Below, one piece after another: positions 51,159 through 62,911 of a stretch of 64,000 bases of DNA; the first letter of the stretch is position 1, and every line of letters begins with the position of its first letter. The notes beneath the pieces were generated by a model. It ran no database searches and was not told where the DNA came from. It worked only from the letters and a program-made list of their open reading frames with translations. Position numbers and translations under genes: made by a program. This DNA is from Coptis chinensis (Eukaryota; Streptophyta; Magnoliopsida; Ranunculales; Ranunculaceae). Where the stretch lies: contig CM027378.1 in assembly GCA_015680905.1 (NCBI GenBank), positions 106,103,501-106,167,500 on the forward strand, given 5' to 3'.

Positions 51159-51184
51159 CTAGTATGTGTGCAAGTGTTTTGCAC
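51159..51184 (-). mobile_element. Second Helitron-like 3' terminus
   Basis: On the minus strand a perfect 6-bp hairpin GTGCAA-AACAC-TTGCAC (51,168-51,184) is followed after 5 bases by CTAG (51,159-51,162) and then T, the standard Helitron 3' end. The body would lie at higher coordinates (51,185 onward); its 5' TC end was not located. Confidence 0.5.
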
Positions 51185-51919
51185 CCCCGTGAGCAAATAA
51201 CAAAATAAAAGAGTGGTGGGACCTATGAGAAAAAATAATAGAAAAACCAAAAAGCAGGGGACAAAACTGGTTGGTGGCATGGTGGGTCCTAAGTGTGAAA
51301 AAAAAAATAAGGTGGTTTCAGTTTACAAATATACCCCTATCTATATGCAAAAGTTATTGTCTGTCCAAAGGACACAAACGTCATTTCGTTCATCTTAGTA
51401 TAGAAAGCCTCTTTATATACGTTTATATACCTAGTAAATATTTCTTTGGCATGCACACTTGACCTGCACTCTAGTGCAGGTTTTAGTAGAAAAACTTGTC
51501 CTATACTCTTATTTCATGGATATAATGGGTCCGCATTAATATAAAACCCATTAATCTTTAATTAGAATTTTTTGGATGACCAAAGAGAGGCCTAACATTG
51601 TTACCTTTAAATGAAAATCTTAAGCTTTGGGCCCGCAATGAATCTTCTAACCTCTTAAGACTAAGACTATGATACGATAAACAACCAAAAGTAGGGAAAT
51701 ATACTGTAGCATGATCATCAAGCAAGCTAGGCAAGTGGGATAACATCATTAAGTAATCTAAATTAAATAATTTCATTATAAGCTTGGTAGTCGGATTACT
51801 CAACTTACAAGATATACCAAAAAAAAAAAAAAAAAATACAAGATATAAGAAATAGTTAATTGGCGGATCCAGAATTCTCTACCAAGGGCCTACTCCTACT
51901 AATTTTTATTAGAAAAATA
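51185..51919. other. AT-rich intergenic DNA
   Basis: Possibly the body of the Helitron whose 3' end is at 51,159. No coding domain recognised in the short ORFs near 51,213-51,462 or 51,558-51,803. An A-run of 18 lies at about 51,819-51,836. Confidence 0.3.
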
Positions 51920-51990
51920 ATATAATATTATGTTGTGTTGGGCACACTCGAAAAAAAACATAGAATTATTACAAGTTTGTTATTACATGT
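51920..51990 (+). mobile_element. Solitary end of the palindrome-array family
   Basis: TATTATGTTGTGTTGGGCAC, then an ACTCG and A-run, then ATTATTACAAGTTTGTTATT. This is the terminal block of the family, 145 bases before the left end of element C. No partner in opposite orientation is adjacent, so it is a truncated copy or part of a nested arrangement. Confidence 0.55.
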
Positions 51991-52064
51991 TTTGTGTTTT
52001 TGTGTTAGGAACTCCCCCAATTATATGAAGGTAACCTATTATAACCTTTCACCCTAAAAAACTC

Positions 52065-52953
52065 GAGTCCTATTATTGTCGGACTCTATATTGTGTTGGG
52101 AAGACTCTAAAAAAAATAATTATTACAAGTGTGATATTGATCTTAAAAAGTCCAAAAAAAAAAACAAATATTACAAATGTGTCATTGGTTTCAAAAAATT
52201 GAATTCGAAAACTTCAAGCTTAAACGACCCGGCTAGATCGTTCATTGTGCAAACCCAACAATGTGGTCACACCGTTTGGACTGAGTCCCCAACGATGTGG
52301 TCACACCGTTTGGACTGAGCCCCCAACGACTTGGCCACATCGTTTGGGACTTAGTCCAAACGGTGTGTCTATACCGGTCAAGAGGCCAAAAAACAGAACT
52401 TTATATTTTTTCAAAATTCAAATCCCAAACGGTGTGGCCATATCGTTGGAGACTTAGTCCAAGTCCAAACGGTGTAGCCATATCGTTGGAGACTTAGTCC
52501 AAACGGTGTGGCCACACAGGTTGGGATTTGAACTTTGAAAAAATATAAAGTTCGACTTCATGGCCTCTTGGTGGTGTTAACACACCGTTTGGACGAAGTC
52601 TCAAAAATAAAAAACGTAACTTTATATTTTTCAAAATTCGATCTCAACGGTGTAGCCACCGCCGATTTGACTAAATCCCAAACGACGATGCCACATCGTT
52701 TTGGGACTTAGTTCAACGACATCGCCATCGTTTGGGGACTTCGAATGGAACGGTGTGGCCATATCATTTTGGTTTGCGAATGAATGGCTTAAGCCGGGTC
52801 GTTTAAGCTTGGGGTTTTGAATTCAATTTTGGGACCAACGACACACTTTGTAATATTTGTTTTTTTTTTTTTTAATTTTTTGGGACCAATGACACACTTG
52901 TAATAATTGTTTTTTTTGTTGGAGTCTACCCAACACAATATGGGGTCTGTCAA
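52065..52953. mobile_element. TIR element C: palindrome-array family member, about 890 bp
   Basis: Left end GAGTCCTATTATTGTCGGAC then TCTATATTGTGTTGGGAAGACTC, A-run, AATTATTACAAGTGTG. Right end, reverse-complemented: GTTATTGACAGACCCCATAT then TGTGTTGGGTAGACTCC, A-run, CAATTATTACAAGTGTG. The inverted match exceeds 65 bases. The immediate flanks AAAAACTC and AAACTCTT only partly agree, so the target duplication is uncertain by one or two bases. The interior is the palindrome array at 52,225-52,800. Confidence 0.88.
52225..52800. repeat. Palindromic repeat array (element C)
   Basis: About ten units alternating CACACCGTTTGGACTGAGTC with CAAACGGTGTGGCCATATCG and TTTGGGACTTAGTC, with A/T-rich spacers containing TTTATATTTTTTCAAAATTC. 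Stems form between CCACACCGTTTGG and CCAAACGGTGTGG arms. An outer inverted pair, AAACGACCCGGC near 52,225 and GCCGGGTCGTTT near 52,793, brackets the array. Confidence 0.9.
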
Positions 52954-52995
52954 TAACAAATACCAAACTCTTTAAAGTTTCTCATTCTCACACAC

Positions 52996-53197
52996 CGGGT
53001 GTGCACGGGTCGGGTTTGGATCTAAACCAATAACTGAACCAACTCTATTGATTTATATTTTTTTGGAATCGAATCGAACCGGCTATGTTATACTGATCGA
53101 ACCAAACTGAACTAATTTCCAGCCGAATTGATATCCGAATCGAACCGACTGGGTTATAGTTTAACCGACTGGTTTTCATATATTTTAAAATTAAATC

Positions 53198-53265
<68 letters not shown>

Positions 53266-53850
53266 ACTCTTAAAATGACCTTAAATAAGTATCAAATCTA
53301 AAACAATTCACAACTTTACCTACAAAATAATTTAAAACTTAATTTTTTGTGCATATGATCTACTAACCACAAATAATATCTCTACAAAAATTCAACTTGT
53401 TTGACAATTTTTAACATTGGCAAAAGATGATTGTAAAAACTAGATATTTCTGGACCATTAGATATTTTTTTAAAAGTGGACAACAATTTTTATCAAAGTT
53501 AGAGGATATCAAATGAGTTGAATTTTTGTAAAGATGTTCTTTATGGTTAGTAGATTATATGCACAAAAGATTAGATTTTAAATTATTTTGTAGGTAAAGT
53601 TGTGGGTTATTTTAGATTTGGTACTTATTTAATGTCCTTATTTAAGGTTATTTTAGAAGTCGGGCTGTGTATATATGTGTGTGTGTAGCGGGTTGGTTCG
53701 GGTCAGGTTTGGGACTAAACCGGACGACCAAATGGACTCTATCGGTTTTTAAATATACTTAACCAAATCAAACCGCCTCATAAACATAACCGACCCGAAA
53801 CCGATCGGTTTGGTTTTATCGGTTCGATCGGTTTTATGCACACCCCTACT
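52996..53850. mobile_element. Foldback element with hAT-like ends
   Basis: Ends GGTGTGCACGGG on the left and, reverse-complemented, AGTAGGGGTGTGCATAAAAC on the right, with GAACCGA-rich subterminal sequence on both sides. The core is a long inverted repeat: the left arm 53,263-53,440 and the right arm 53,475-53,660 match with few differences (for example AATTTAAAACTTAATTTTTT against its partner near 53,575). A (TA)n run of about 60 bases lies at 53,203-53,262. RNA from it would form a hairpin with arms of about 180 bases. No clear target duplication. Confidence 0.8.
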
Positions 53851-53859
53851 ACCCTCTAC

Positions 53860-54249
53860 ATTAAAAACTCAACAAACAAAATTTCTCTATGCATCTTAAT
53901 CAAACTCAATCAAAACACTAAATGGAAGACTCCAACTATTTAGAACATGAATATGAAGATTAGGTTCAACAACAAATTAGAGAAATGGGATAAGAGAAAA
54001 TGAGAGATTGAAATTAGAGAAAATGAAAAGGGATTAAGAGGAGATGTGGAAGGTGAAGAAGTTGCAATGGAAAATAAAGAAATGACAATTCGAAGTGAAG
54101 AATTTGATGATGTGACTAGTCCTTTGAAATTGAAAATGGAAAATGTTTTTAATTGAAATCAAATGTGTTGTTGATAATTCTTAGCATGTCGTAGCATTCA
54201 CTTACACATAAAACCCCTTCAAAGTAAAAAAATAAATCAAGTCCTTGAA
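53860..54249. other. Purine-rich intergenic stretch
   Basis: GAGAAAATGAGAGATTGAAA-type purine-rich sequence at 53,990-54,110 could encode a Glu/Lys-rich peptide in one frame but is interrupted by stops. I do not call a gene. It may be the left part of the element whose right end lies near 54,860. Confidence 0.3.
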
Positions 54250-54860
54250 AGTTCAAAACCACAAGTGTCTCGGGTTTTTGCCTTAGACGACATGCAAACT
54301 TGGTCATTTGGGGACTCTCTTAGGCAACATTATTGGGTCGTTTGGACCAAATTTATTGCGAAGTTTAATTTGTTTTTTGGTCACTTTCAAATTCCTGATT
54401 TACAACTAGTCAAATTCCACTTGAACATACATCAAATTCCAATCACCAAACAAATCCCACTTAAACATACAACAAATTCCAAAATACATCAACACACATC
54501 AAATTCCAAAATAAACCATCAAATTATCAAATTCTACTATTGTAATGCCCACCAATGTAATTGCACCGAGTCAAGTTGTACATCTCCAGAAACTCTAACC
54601 TTGCTTCCTCGGGAATAGCATTCTCACCAAATTGCAGACCTCTCTCTAGAGATGAGAACGAGAGAGAAAACTCGAGAAAATAATTGCGGTTTCCCTTGTT
54701 AGGTTGAGACCCGAGAGAGATGGTAACCTGCTAGAAAAGATTGTAATCGGTTTTCAGTTTTCCTTTTTAGGTGAGGTGTATTGGACTATTTCTATTGGAC
54801 TGAGTTGTTGGGCTTGGGATTTGGGGTGTGCCCAACAAAGGACGACCCTATTATTACTAC
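54250..54860. mobile_element. Partial element E, related to elements D and B
   Basis: The units at 54,278-54,345 (GACGACATGCAAACTTGGTC, TTTGGGGACTCTCTTAGG, GGGTCGTTTGGACC) parallel 5,650-5,735 in element D. The right end, reverse-complemented from about 54,860, reads GGGTCGTCCTTTGTTGGGCA then CACCCC and matches the family end; the next 60 bases inward match element D's right subterminal stretch near 6,165. The left terminus was not located. Confidence 0.5.
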
Positions 54861-55602
54861 AAGTTATCATTTTTGAGGGAAAGTTGGAGTGGGCGATATC
54901 CAGACCTGACCACTCCCTAAATCGATCCGCGACCTAAAAATCCCGAATAGACACCTTAAGTAAACACCCTAACACAGAAGCATGACCAGCCCTGGGTCTA
55001 TACTGCCTAAGCCCTTGCCTAGGTCCCTAAAAATAAACTAAATTCAAGAGCCCATTCTCCGTACAAAAGCCCACTACAGTGGTAATAAATTCATTACAAA
55101 AACCCACTCCACTAAAACACATAAACACAAAAGCCCATTTTCAAAGAGGTTTTGCATAGGGCCTATTGGAATTCAGGGCCGGCCCTACCCAGAAGAGAAT
55201 TTTCGCAAAGGATTTAGCACTCAATGTTTTTGGTTATGCTCTCATAATCATGGAGGTCATATCTACAAACAATCATCTCATTTAATTTAGAGTAACCGTG
55301 GCAAAAATGTGGTCAAGTTTTACAATTTTTCCTATAATGGTACATCTTAATAATTCTTGAGGTTAGACACTTAGTTTTTCTTTTTGTGGTTTATCACTAT
55401 ACAGAAAGGTATATGGTCAATTAGATTTCGGATGACCAAGCTATATGGTACATTTATTTAAAAAAGCTTACGAGAACCCAAAATTCAAAGAATAGGAAAA
55501 AGAAATAAAGATGGCCACATATTTTAATATTTTAGTACTGTAGCTTGGGACGGAATTTTTGTATCATAGTAAAGATACCATATGTACGTCTATATTATGA
55601 AC
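54861..55602. other. Intergenic DNA
   Basis: AT-rich. AAAAGCCCA/AAACCCACT words recur at 55,065-55,140 but I see no gene, RNA gene or complete element. Confidence 0.3.
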
Positions 55603-55746
55603 GAAAAACAATTAAAAAGGGTATTAAACTATACACCTTTTGACAATTTGGGGACCAATTTTTTTTTTCTTGACAATTTCGGGACCAAATTGTTTGTTTT
55701 TTGCAATTTAGAAATTTCTATCAAATTTCTCAAACACTGTTTCAAG

Positions 55747-58361
55747 TAGGGGTGTGCATGGGTACCCAATTACCCGAACCGGAACCATTTATAGCGGTTA
55801 TGGGTCCTAAAATATTAGACCCATTTAAAGTGGGTCTTCAAGAACCGACCTGATAAAGAACCGAAACCGTTATAACCAAATAGTAAAAAACCGATGGGTA
55901 CCCGAACCAAAATCGGAACCGATTAGTTTGATTTTGATATATAGAATTTAGTATTATATTACACTAAATAAAGACAAACCCAAACATTATTATTATATAT
56001 AGTTTATATTTGTTAGGTGTAAAATTATACTAAATATATATAACATTTAGCATAATAGTGAATGTGTGTTATTAAATGCATCTTTTATAATATTATATTA
56101 AATATGTGTATTATAAATATTAATAATAATATTTACGTGTCTACGTCTACACGTATAGTCGTATACTATGAATTAACTAATGCACTGTCTATATTAACTA
56201 ATGCATGAACATGTATGTGCTTGATATATTATGGGTTTATTCGTGAAAACCCCCCATTTTATGACATGCTTTTGTGTTTACCCCCCAAATTTTAAATCAT
56301 CACAAAAGTCCCCCATCCCGTCCCGGCCCGTTGTCATCCATATTTACTCTATTGTCTAAAAATACCCTCGGGGGTAAACACAAATGTATGTTACTGTTAT
56401 GTGAGTGTTATTAGACATCCATCAAACAAGCTGCCAAGAACAATTGACTTTGAGAAGGAGGGATCTATGGTATTTCAAATCGATGGATAATGTTCATCTC
56501 CTTCATCTTGCTTTTAACCATCGACAACCACCAATATATATCTCCATCACATCCGATATATTACAAAGTCACCATCGAAAAAAATCAAGATACAAAAATC
56601 CAATAACTATATTTCGTTTTGAGTAACTCAATAAAAAAAATTTGTGCTATATAAAGCAAAAAAAGTAAAGATTTAAGTAAATGTCGGTTTTAAGATAAAG
56701 AGACCCTCTTCATCAAGAAATTGAAGGTAATATGTATAACCAAGCTATTGGCAGCCATTAATGGTGCTTGGTTCTTTGGTTCGAAAACCCATTAGTTACA
56801 TGTGTGACAAATGTCATTCTCACTATGATTCAATTTGGTGTGAATGTGGAGTCGAGTAGAGTATTGGCTCACTTCGGAGTTCCTTTGTGTCTTGAAGCTT
56901 TTCAATAATATATACTTTTTAGGAATTGGCGAGACACTTTGATAAAAAAGTGTGAGAGCTCAATCAAAACATTCCCATATAGATGAAATAAAATCTAATT
57001 AGTGATGTATGTATGTATACTTGAAAGAAAGGGAGTGCGATGAACCGATCGAGCTTAAGAGTGAGTTGATGCCAAAGCTTCCTTTCATCTGAGATCAACT
57101 TTTTTCCGTGTTCTCGGTGTGCTTCAGCGAATCTAAATAATCAAACCCGCCATGCTTTTTTTTTTGCTTCGTAATGGATGTATATCTATCACATCATGTG
57201 GTCAAGAATCTTTTCCAAAAAACCGGAAGAATTTTTGTTTTAAAATGACCTCTTCCTTGATCAATTTATATTTCTTTTTAGAGTTATATTTGTGAAGAAT
57301 GATCTTCTAGACATTGTTTTACTCCTCCTGATAATGCATTATATGGCTTAAGATCTTAGCTATATGCGGATGCAACTTGCAAATAAGTCTGCAAGTTCTC
57401 TTCCATACATTACTGTAATTCTTTGTGACAATGCATTATTGTCGCTCTCAGAATATGTACACTTTTGGAAAATAAAAAAAAATCGGTTCTGTAATCACGA
57501 TGGTTTTGTAAGAGGTCTTCAATGCAAGGTGCAAAAATGCTTTATTGACTTTTCCTATTCCTTGTTGTTATTGCATAGGAACTCTTCTAAAAGTAATGAG
57601 CTATATCTTTTATAACAGGATAGAACATTTTTCTGTTTCTTCTTTTTGCCATCCACACTACTTCTTTTAAAGTCTTGGGGTCCGAAAAGGATGTTTGCCA
57701 TCATTACCAGTTCAATGTACCAGGTACCAAATGTTTACTAACGCCATATCTTTTGCAATAATTTGTGTTTACCCCCAAGGGTATTTTAGGCAATAAAAAT
57801 ATGGATGATTTTTGGATGGGGGGCGGGATACTTTTGTGATGATTCAAAATTTGGGGGTAAACACAAAAAAGCATGCCATAAATCCTTAAACCCCATATAT
57901 ATATATATATTATATAATATATTGTGGTATATTTATTCTATATATATATATATATAATATATATATATATATATTTTGATTTAAAATAAACATATGCGTA
58001 TAATGTATGAGAATGTATTTAAAATTTTTAGATAACTTTCAAATATTATTATTGAATTTAAAACTATTACTTCTTATGAGATGACAAAAATATCGATGAC
58101 AAGTGTTATAGTCGCCGTAAACAAACTTTTATATCGGTTATATAATTAAAAAAAAATAATTTTAGCAATAAAAATGTATAATCCAATAAGGAATTGAAAC
58201 CGGAACTGAAACCGGAACCGACTTAATTAATGGGTATGGGTCTGGGTTTTCAAAATATAAGAAAAAACCCGAAAAAATCAAACCCGATAGGAACCGCTAA
58301 AAATAGACCCAGAACCGAAACCGATAAAAACCAACCCAAAACCAACCCATGAACACCCCTA
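55747..58361. mobile_element. hAT-like element inserted in the outer element's left arm
   Basis: Ends TAGGGGTGTGCATGGGTACC and, reverse-complemented from the right, TAGGGGTGTTCATGGGTTGG. The exact octamer GTTTCAAG flanks both sides (55,739-55,746 and 58,362-58,369), as expected for hAT insertion. Both subterminal regions are rich in GAACCGAAACC words. The outer element reads continuously across the site if this insert is removed. It has no transposase and is enlarged by a third insertion. Confidence 0.88.
56233..57893. mobile_element. Innermost nested TIR element
   Basis: Left end GGGTTTATTCGTGAAAACCC, then CCCATTTTATGACATGC, TTTTGTGTTTACCCCC and AAATCATCACAAAAG. Right end, reverse-complemented: GGGTTTAAGGATTTATGGCA, TGC, TTTTTTGTGTTTACCCCC and AATCATCACAAAAG. 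A second inverted pair lies inside (near 56,345-56,385 and 57,770-57,805, ACCCYCGGGGGTAAACAC type). The 1.3-kb interior has no recognised domain. Flanks are AT repeats, so a target duplication cannot be told. Confidence 0.8.
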
Positions 58362-59638
58362 GTTTCAAGTTTCTAATTTGTATTAATTTTTTTTTCTCTA
58401 ACACTGTTTCAAGTTTCTAATTTGTATTATTTATTTATTTTTCGAAAAATAAAAAAGACGTGGTACAACAATAAATATGTGGCTCACTAGGTCTTCCCAA
58501 ATTACAGTTTCGGTGATCGAATACAGTTTTTACAGTTCTTAAAAGAAGCTTAGGAAGAACTGAAGAACTTAAATTAGCTTATATAAGCTTGACTTATTTA
58601 TTAAAACTCCTGCAGCCCCCCCCCCCCCCTTCTAATCTTTGAGACTTGCGGTTTTCGTAGTAAATCTATAGGAGTCGAGATCTCTACAACCGGGTATAGA
58701 GATCATCTCTGTAACCGTGTTATCTTGTCGTTGATCTGAATCCGAGATGTGTGTGCGTGCCTCGATACCTGTGTGTGTGCTCCGAAATGTGTGTGTATGC
58801 GCCGAGATACGAAATGTGTGTGTGGTACAGAGATCAATCTCACTACCCGGTTATAGAGGAACCGGTCTCAAATCTATATGCATACGGTTCACAAAGACTT
58901 TGCAGAGTCACAGTGTTGGGATTATCTAAAGAGAAGGCTTGATTGTCATCACTTCGATTTTCAATTTTGACAATAACAAAAAAATAAAATAAAATAAAAT
59001 TATACAACTTGATTTAATAGACGTGGAAATGGATAATTGTAATCGGTAATTGTACGGGTATGTTGATGATCGAGTACGCTAAGTAATTTGAAATGGAAGG
59101 TAAAGTGGTAACTCGTAATTGACTAACATGAAATATTTTATGCTCCTCTAGCCGATGAACTTGTTGCACTACTATTGTCTTCCCCTTCGTGATCCCACAA
59201 AGAGCCCACACTAGTTGTTGACCAGGTGGATAGACATTTGAGGTGTACTCATGCATTATTAAACTTTGTTTAACAGTGTCTTCAAGAATCCTATTAGTCT
59301 ATTACCACATACGAATCATCAGGGTGATTAATAGCTAGGATTTGTGTTCCTTTACTATACCTGCCATTGTTTTTTTCGATCACCAAATTACAGGTTTTTT
59401 TTCGATCACCGAAACTGTAACTTGGAGAAGACTATTGTTACCCCGTCAGCATATTTTTTATTTTTTTGAAAAAAAAAAAATAATACAAATTAGAAATTAG
59501 AAACAGTGTTAGAGAAATTTGATAGAAATTCTTAAATTGCAAAAAACAAACAGTTTAGTCTCCAAACTGTCGAGAAAAAAAATTTGGCCCCCAAACTATT
59601 AAAAAGTGTAAAGTTTAATACTTTTTTAGTCGTTTTCC

Positions 59639-60130
59639 ATTTTATAAAATCTACTTGTGATCAAGACTCAATTCCAAGATACGTACCAGTTTCATATTCA
59701 ATGAACCATGCATTATTGGTTGAAACTTATTAGCTTGCAACTTGAAAGTAAACCGTGCACGATTGCACATCCAGTTGTAGCCCCAGAAGCTTGTGTATGA
59801 TTTCACAGTTTAGCTGTTTAAGATACAAGGTTAAACACTTAAACTCAATAAGATATATATGAGTTAAGGAAAAAATTTGAGAGTTCTAGAATCTAGATTG
59901 CGCATGGAAGTTACAGTGATGATTGATGACACTCTTTCCATATAAGTGACGCAAATAAATAATTAAATACTCAAACTCAATACTTTATATCTGCCTTGTG
60001 ATGGGATTGATCGAGCCACATCCTCATGACCCTAAGAATTAAGGACCTACGTTAAGTGTCTCGTAACATAAGGTATATTAATAAAGGGCCCAATGCTCTC
60101 TCAAGTTCAATTAATTATCCTATTTATAGC
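59639..60130. other. Intergenic DNA
   Basis: AT-rich stretch between the nested elements and the Harbinger element; no gene or repeat recognised. Confidence 0.3.
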
Positions 60131-60494
60131 ATTAAAGCAATTCCAATGGATGACTGCTATAATGGGCTGTTAAAAGGTGCCACATAGGCTTTTTAGCAGG
60201 CCAGCTAAATTTGGCAGCCCAAGTTTCTAAAACCATTCCAACGACATTTTTTAGCAGCTGGTAAGTTCGGGAGACGGACGGTTGAAATTCTGTCGTCTGT
60301 ATGTTAAGTTGTAATGGATGGCAAAAACTCTGCCGTCTGTCTAGTCCAGACATCCCAACGGTTAGAAATGGCTAGTTTTTTTGAAATTACAAATTTATAG
60401 CAACTACTTCACATAACTCTCTCACAATTTGCTTTCAATTCTCATACAATTTCCATCTACTCTAACTACAACAATTACTACTCCAAATACAACA

Positions 60495-61439
60495 ATGGAT
60501 TTAAATGAACATACAACCACATTAAAAGGAAAGAAATCTACAAGGTCCATCAAATTTTCAATTCAGGAAGACGAGGCTTTTTGCAAAGCGTGGATATATG
60601 GTAATGAAGATCCAATTGTTGGTGCGGGACAACGAGTCACACACTATTGGAAGAGAATATTAGAGAAATTTCGAGAGAAAATTGGCGAAAATAACAACAA
60701 GAGAAGCAAGAATTCGGTGTCCACTCAATTTTGACACATCCAAAAAGCTTACAATCGGAGGGCGGGAATTATCTTCTCTTCGGAGACAACCGCAAGAAGT
60801 GGCACAACGATCCAAGATCGGTTAGCTGAGGCAAAAACAACATATATGTTGGCTCATAACACACACTTTCAATTTGAGCATTGTTGGGTCCTCCTCAAGG
60901 ATAGCCCAAAATGGAATGAAGAATTGGAGAGCCGGTCCACAACTATATCGAGGAGACGAACCAACATCATTCTCGATGTAGATAACGAAGTCGTGCCTTC
61001 AACACCCACAACGCCGTCGGCAACTTTTAGTGGCGTTCCAATTGATCCATTTCCTACACAAGTTGGGGATGGAAGTGGAGGTGGAGGTGGAGGTGGAAGT
61101 GGAAGTGGAAATGCAAGTGGAAATGGAACCAAGAAGAAACGACCACCGATAACAAGGGGTGAGAAAGAAAGGATGAAGAAAGGAGGAGATAATTACAAGA
61201 TGATGGAGAAGTATTTGGCACAAATGACAAATGCCGCCATCGATAGGGTGAAGATGATGGGGCTCAAGAAGTGAAAAGAAGACAACAAAATATTACCACA
61301 AGATACTTCTACTCTTGAGCTGGAAGTTGCCAAATACTTCAAGACGATAAAAATGGAGATAATTCACCAAAGAAAAGAGAGTAGAATGTTTGGAACTCCA
61401 AGTGGTGCTTCTAGTGGGGGTGGTGCTTCTACTACTTAA
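60495..61439 (+). pseudogene. PIF/Harbinger ORF1, Myb-like DNA-binding protein
   Basis: One frame runs from MDLNEHTTTLKGKKSTRSIK to ASGGGASTT-like sequence and TAA (61,437-61,439), about 314 codons, with only two in-frame stops: TGA at 60,732 where the family has Trp (after STQF) and TGA at 61,272 (after MMGLKK). Motifs: FSIQEDEAFCKAWIYGNEDP IVGAGQ (Myb/trihelix-like N-terminal domain), FEHCWVLLKDSPKWNEEL, a Gly/Ser run (about 61,075-61,115), and the C-terminal TRGEKERMKKG helix. ORF1 partners the transposase in binding the element ends and nuclear import. The alternative ATG at 60,429 gives an unlikely longer start. Confidence 0.85.
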
Positions 61440-61686
61440 ATTAATTTCAATATTGTTTTAATTATTTCATTTCCATTGTTGTTGTTATTGTTGTTAGTTT
61501 ATTTCCAATATTGTAATTTCAATTTTAATTTGAATTGTCTTGAAACAACATAAAGTCAAACATAGATAATACTCAAACCATAGAACAAACATAGATAATA
61601 CTGAAACTACAAACATATAAATACTCATATTACATTCCTTGATCCGCACCAAATTGCCAAAGGTGATTGATGAGGTCAACTCTTAG

Positions 61687-62911
61687 TTAAACATTAGTTT
61701 CTCTGCTCTTAATGTGACAAAGTGTGTTGAGTCTTCTTGCAATTTTCTCATTTCGATTCCCGACAACATGCAATACGACTGGTGGCTCCCAATCCATGTC
61801 AATTTGTCAATCTTCGATATCAATATCTCATTTATCCTCGACAATCATATTATGTAAAATTATACACGTCTTTATTATCCAATTAATGTCATCCCTACTC
61901 CACATTCGCGCCGGCCTCTTGATTATCCCCCATCTAGCTTGTAAGACACCAAATGCAAGCTCCACATCTTTGTGACACGCTTCTTACATCTTAGCAAAGA
62001 ATCCCTCTATTTGAGTTGTTGGGTGAGGGATTGTTTGTACAAGTGTATGTAGCCTATTTAGGATAAATCCTATCGGCTAGATAGTAACCCATTTTGTATT
62101 GGCGACCATTCACGGTGTAATTCCAACGAAGAACATCACCACTCATAAGATTGTCAAAGAGGTGAGAACATTGAAGCACGTTAATGTCGTTGTTTGAACC
62201 CGCCATACCAAAAAAAGCGTGCCAAATCCACAAGTCTTGATTGGCAACGGCTTCCAAAATGATTGTAGGTTTCTTCTTATGTCCTACATGTGTACTTTGC
62301 CATGCCGTATGACACATTTTCTATTACCAATGCATACAATCCAAACTTCCAAGCATACCCGGGAAGCCACGATTTTCACCTTGTGCAAGTAGACGCTGAA
62401 TGTCTTCTTCGTTGGGAGCCATCAAATATTCTTCCTCGAAGACTGCCAACATGGCATCATAAAAATGCCTCAAGCTTTCGAACGTATTCATCCCACGCAT
62501 CCGCACCACAACCATATGCAAGCAAACGAATGCAAGTAACCACCTTTTGCATACCCGTCAAACATGGCTTTCCAATGCCATCAACCTTGTATGTGAAGTA
62601 CTTGTCATGGTCAAAGACGACTTTCAAGATTCGGAGGAAGAGATGGCGGTGCATTCTAAACCTCCTACGAAGATATCAAGGGGATACTCCGGGTTTTGCA
62701 TGCAATAATCTCTCATAATCCTATTGTGAGCGTCGATTCGATCATGATAAATGTACTTTTTACCAGGGACCGAGCCTCGATGATCACAAGTAGCTTCGTG
62801 CATGTTTTGTAACAACGAGAAAATAGGTATGAACATGTTCTCATCGTCATTCATCATGTTCTCATCTTCAAATGAGGAGCTTGATTTAACATAGCGAGAA
62901 GAATAAGTCAT
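61687..62911 (-). pseudogene. PIF/Harbinger DDE transposase
   Basis: Starts MTYSSRYVKSSSSFEDENMM at 62,911 on the minus strand. Then come the DUF-type N-terminal segment (MHRHLFLRILKVVFDHDKYF; LTGMQKVVTCIRLLAYGCGA), RLLAQGENRGFPGMLGSLDC with the first catalytic Asp, KKPTIILEAVANQDLWIWHA FFG, the second Asp in GSNNDINVL, and MGYYLADRIYP. Beyond a stop comes DVELAFGVLQARW with the catalytic Glu, then INWIIKTCIILHNMIVED. All three DDE residues survive, but at least two frame changes (near 62,640 and 62,330) and several stops (near 62,050, 61,990 and 61,835) interrupt the gene. It ends at TAA, 61,687-61,689. Confidence 0.87.

Larger units (their letters stand above)
55603..59638. mobile_element. 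Outer element of a three-level nest (long inverted ends)
   Basis: The left segment 55,603-55,746 continues, after an insertion, at 58,362-58,530. The combined left arm is matched in inverted orientation by about 59,390-59,638: shared blocks are GTATTAAAC, GTTTGTTTTTTGCAATTTA, ATTTCTATCAAATTTCTC, ACACTGTTTC and TTACAGTTTCGGTGATCGA. The arms are about 230-300 bases. The middle (58,540-59,380) holds a 14-base C-run near 58,616-58,629 and GTGTGTG-rich sequence, with no recognised gene. No certain target duplication; the length of the inverted ends suggests a MULE-like or foldback type. Confidence 0.7.

Noticed and set aside
53045..53266. ORF of alternating Ile-Tyr
   Set aside because: It is a translation of the (TA)n microsatellite.
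59014..59256. Minus-strand ORF with a KIFHVSQL motif, like the end of a gypsy integrase
   Set aside because: The motif is only about 10 residues, no other integrase or RT sequence is nearby, and the ORF lies inside the outer nested element.
61494..61679. Minus-strand ORF downstream of the Harbinger transposase
   Set aside because: Hydrophobic, domain-free, and beyond the transposase stop at 61,687; chance ORF.
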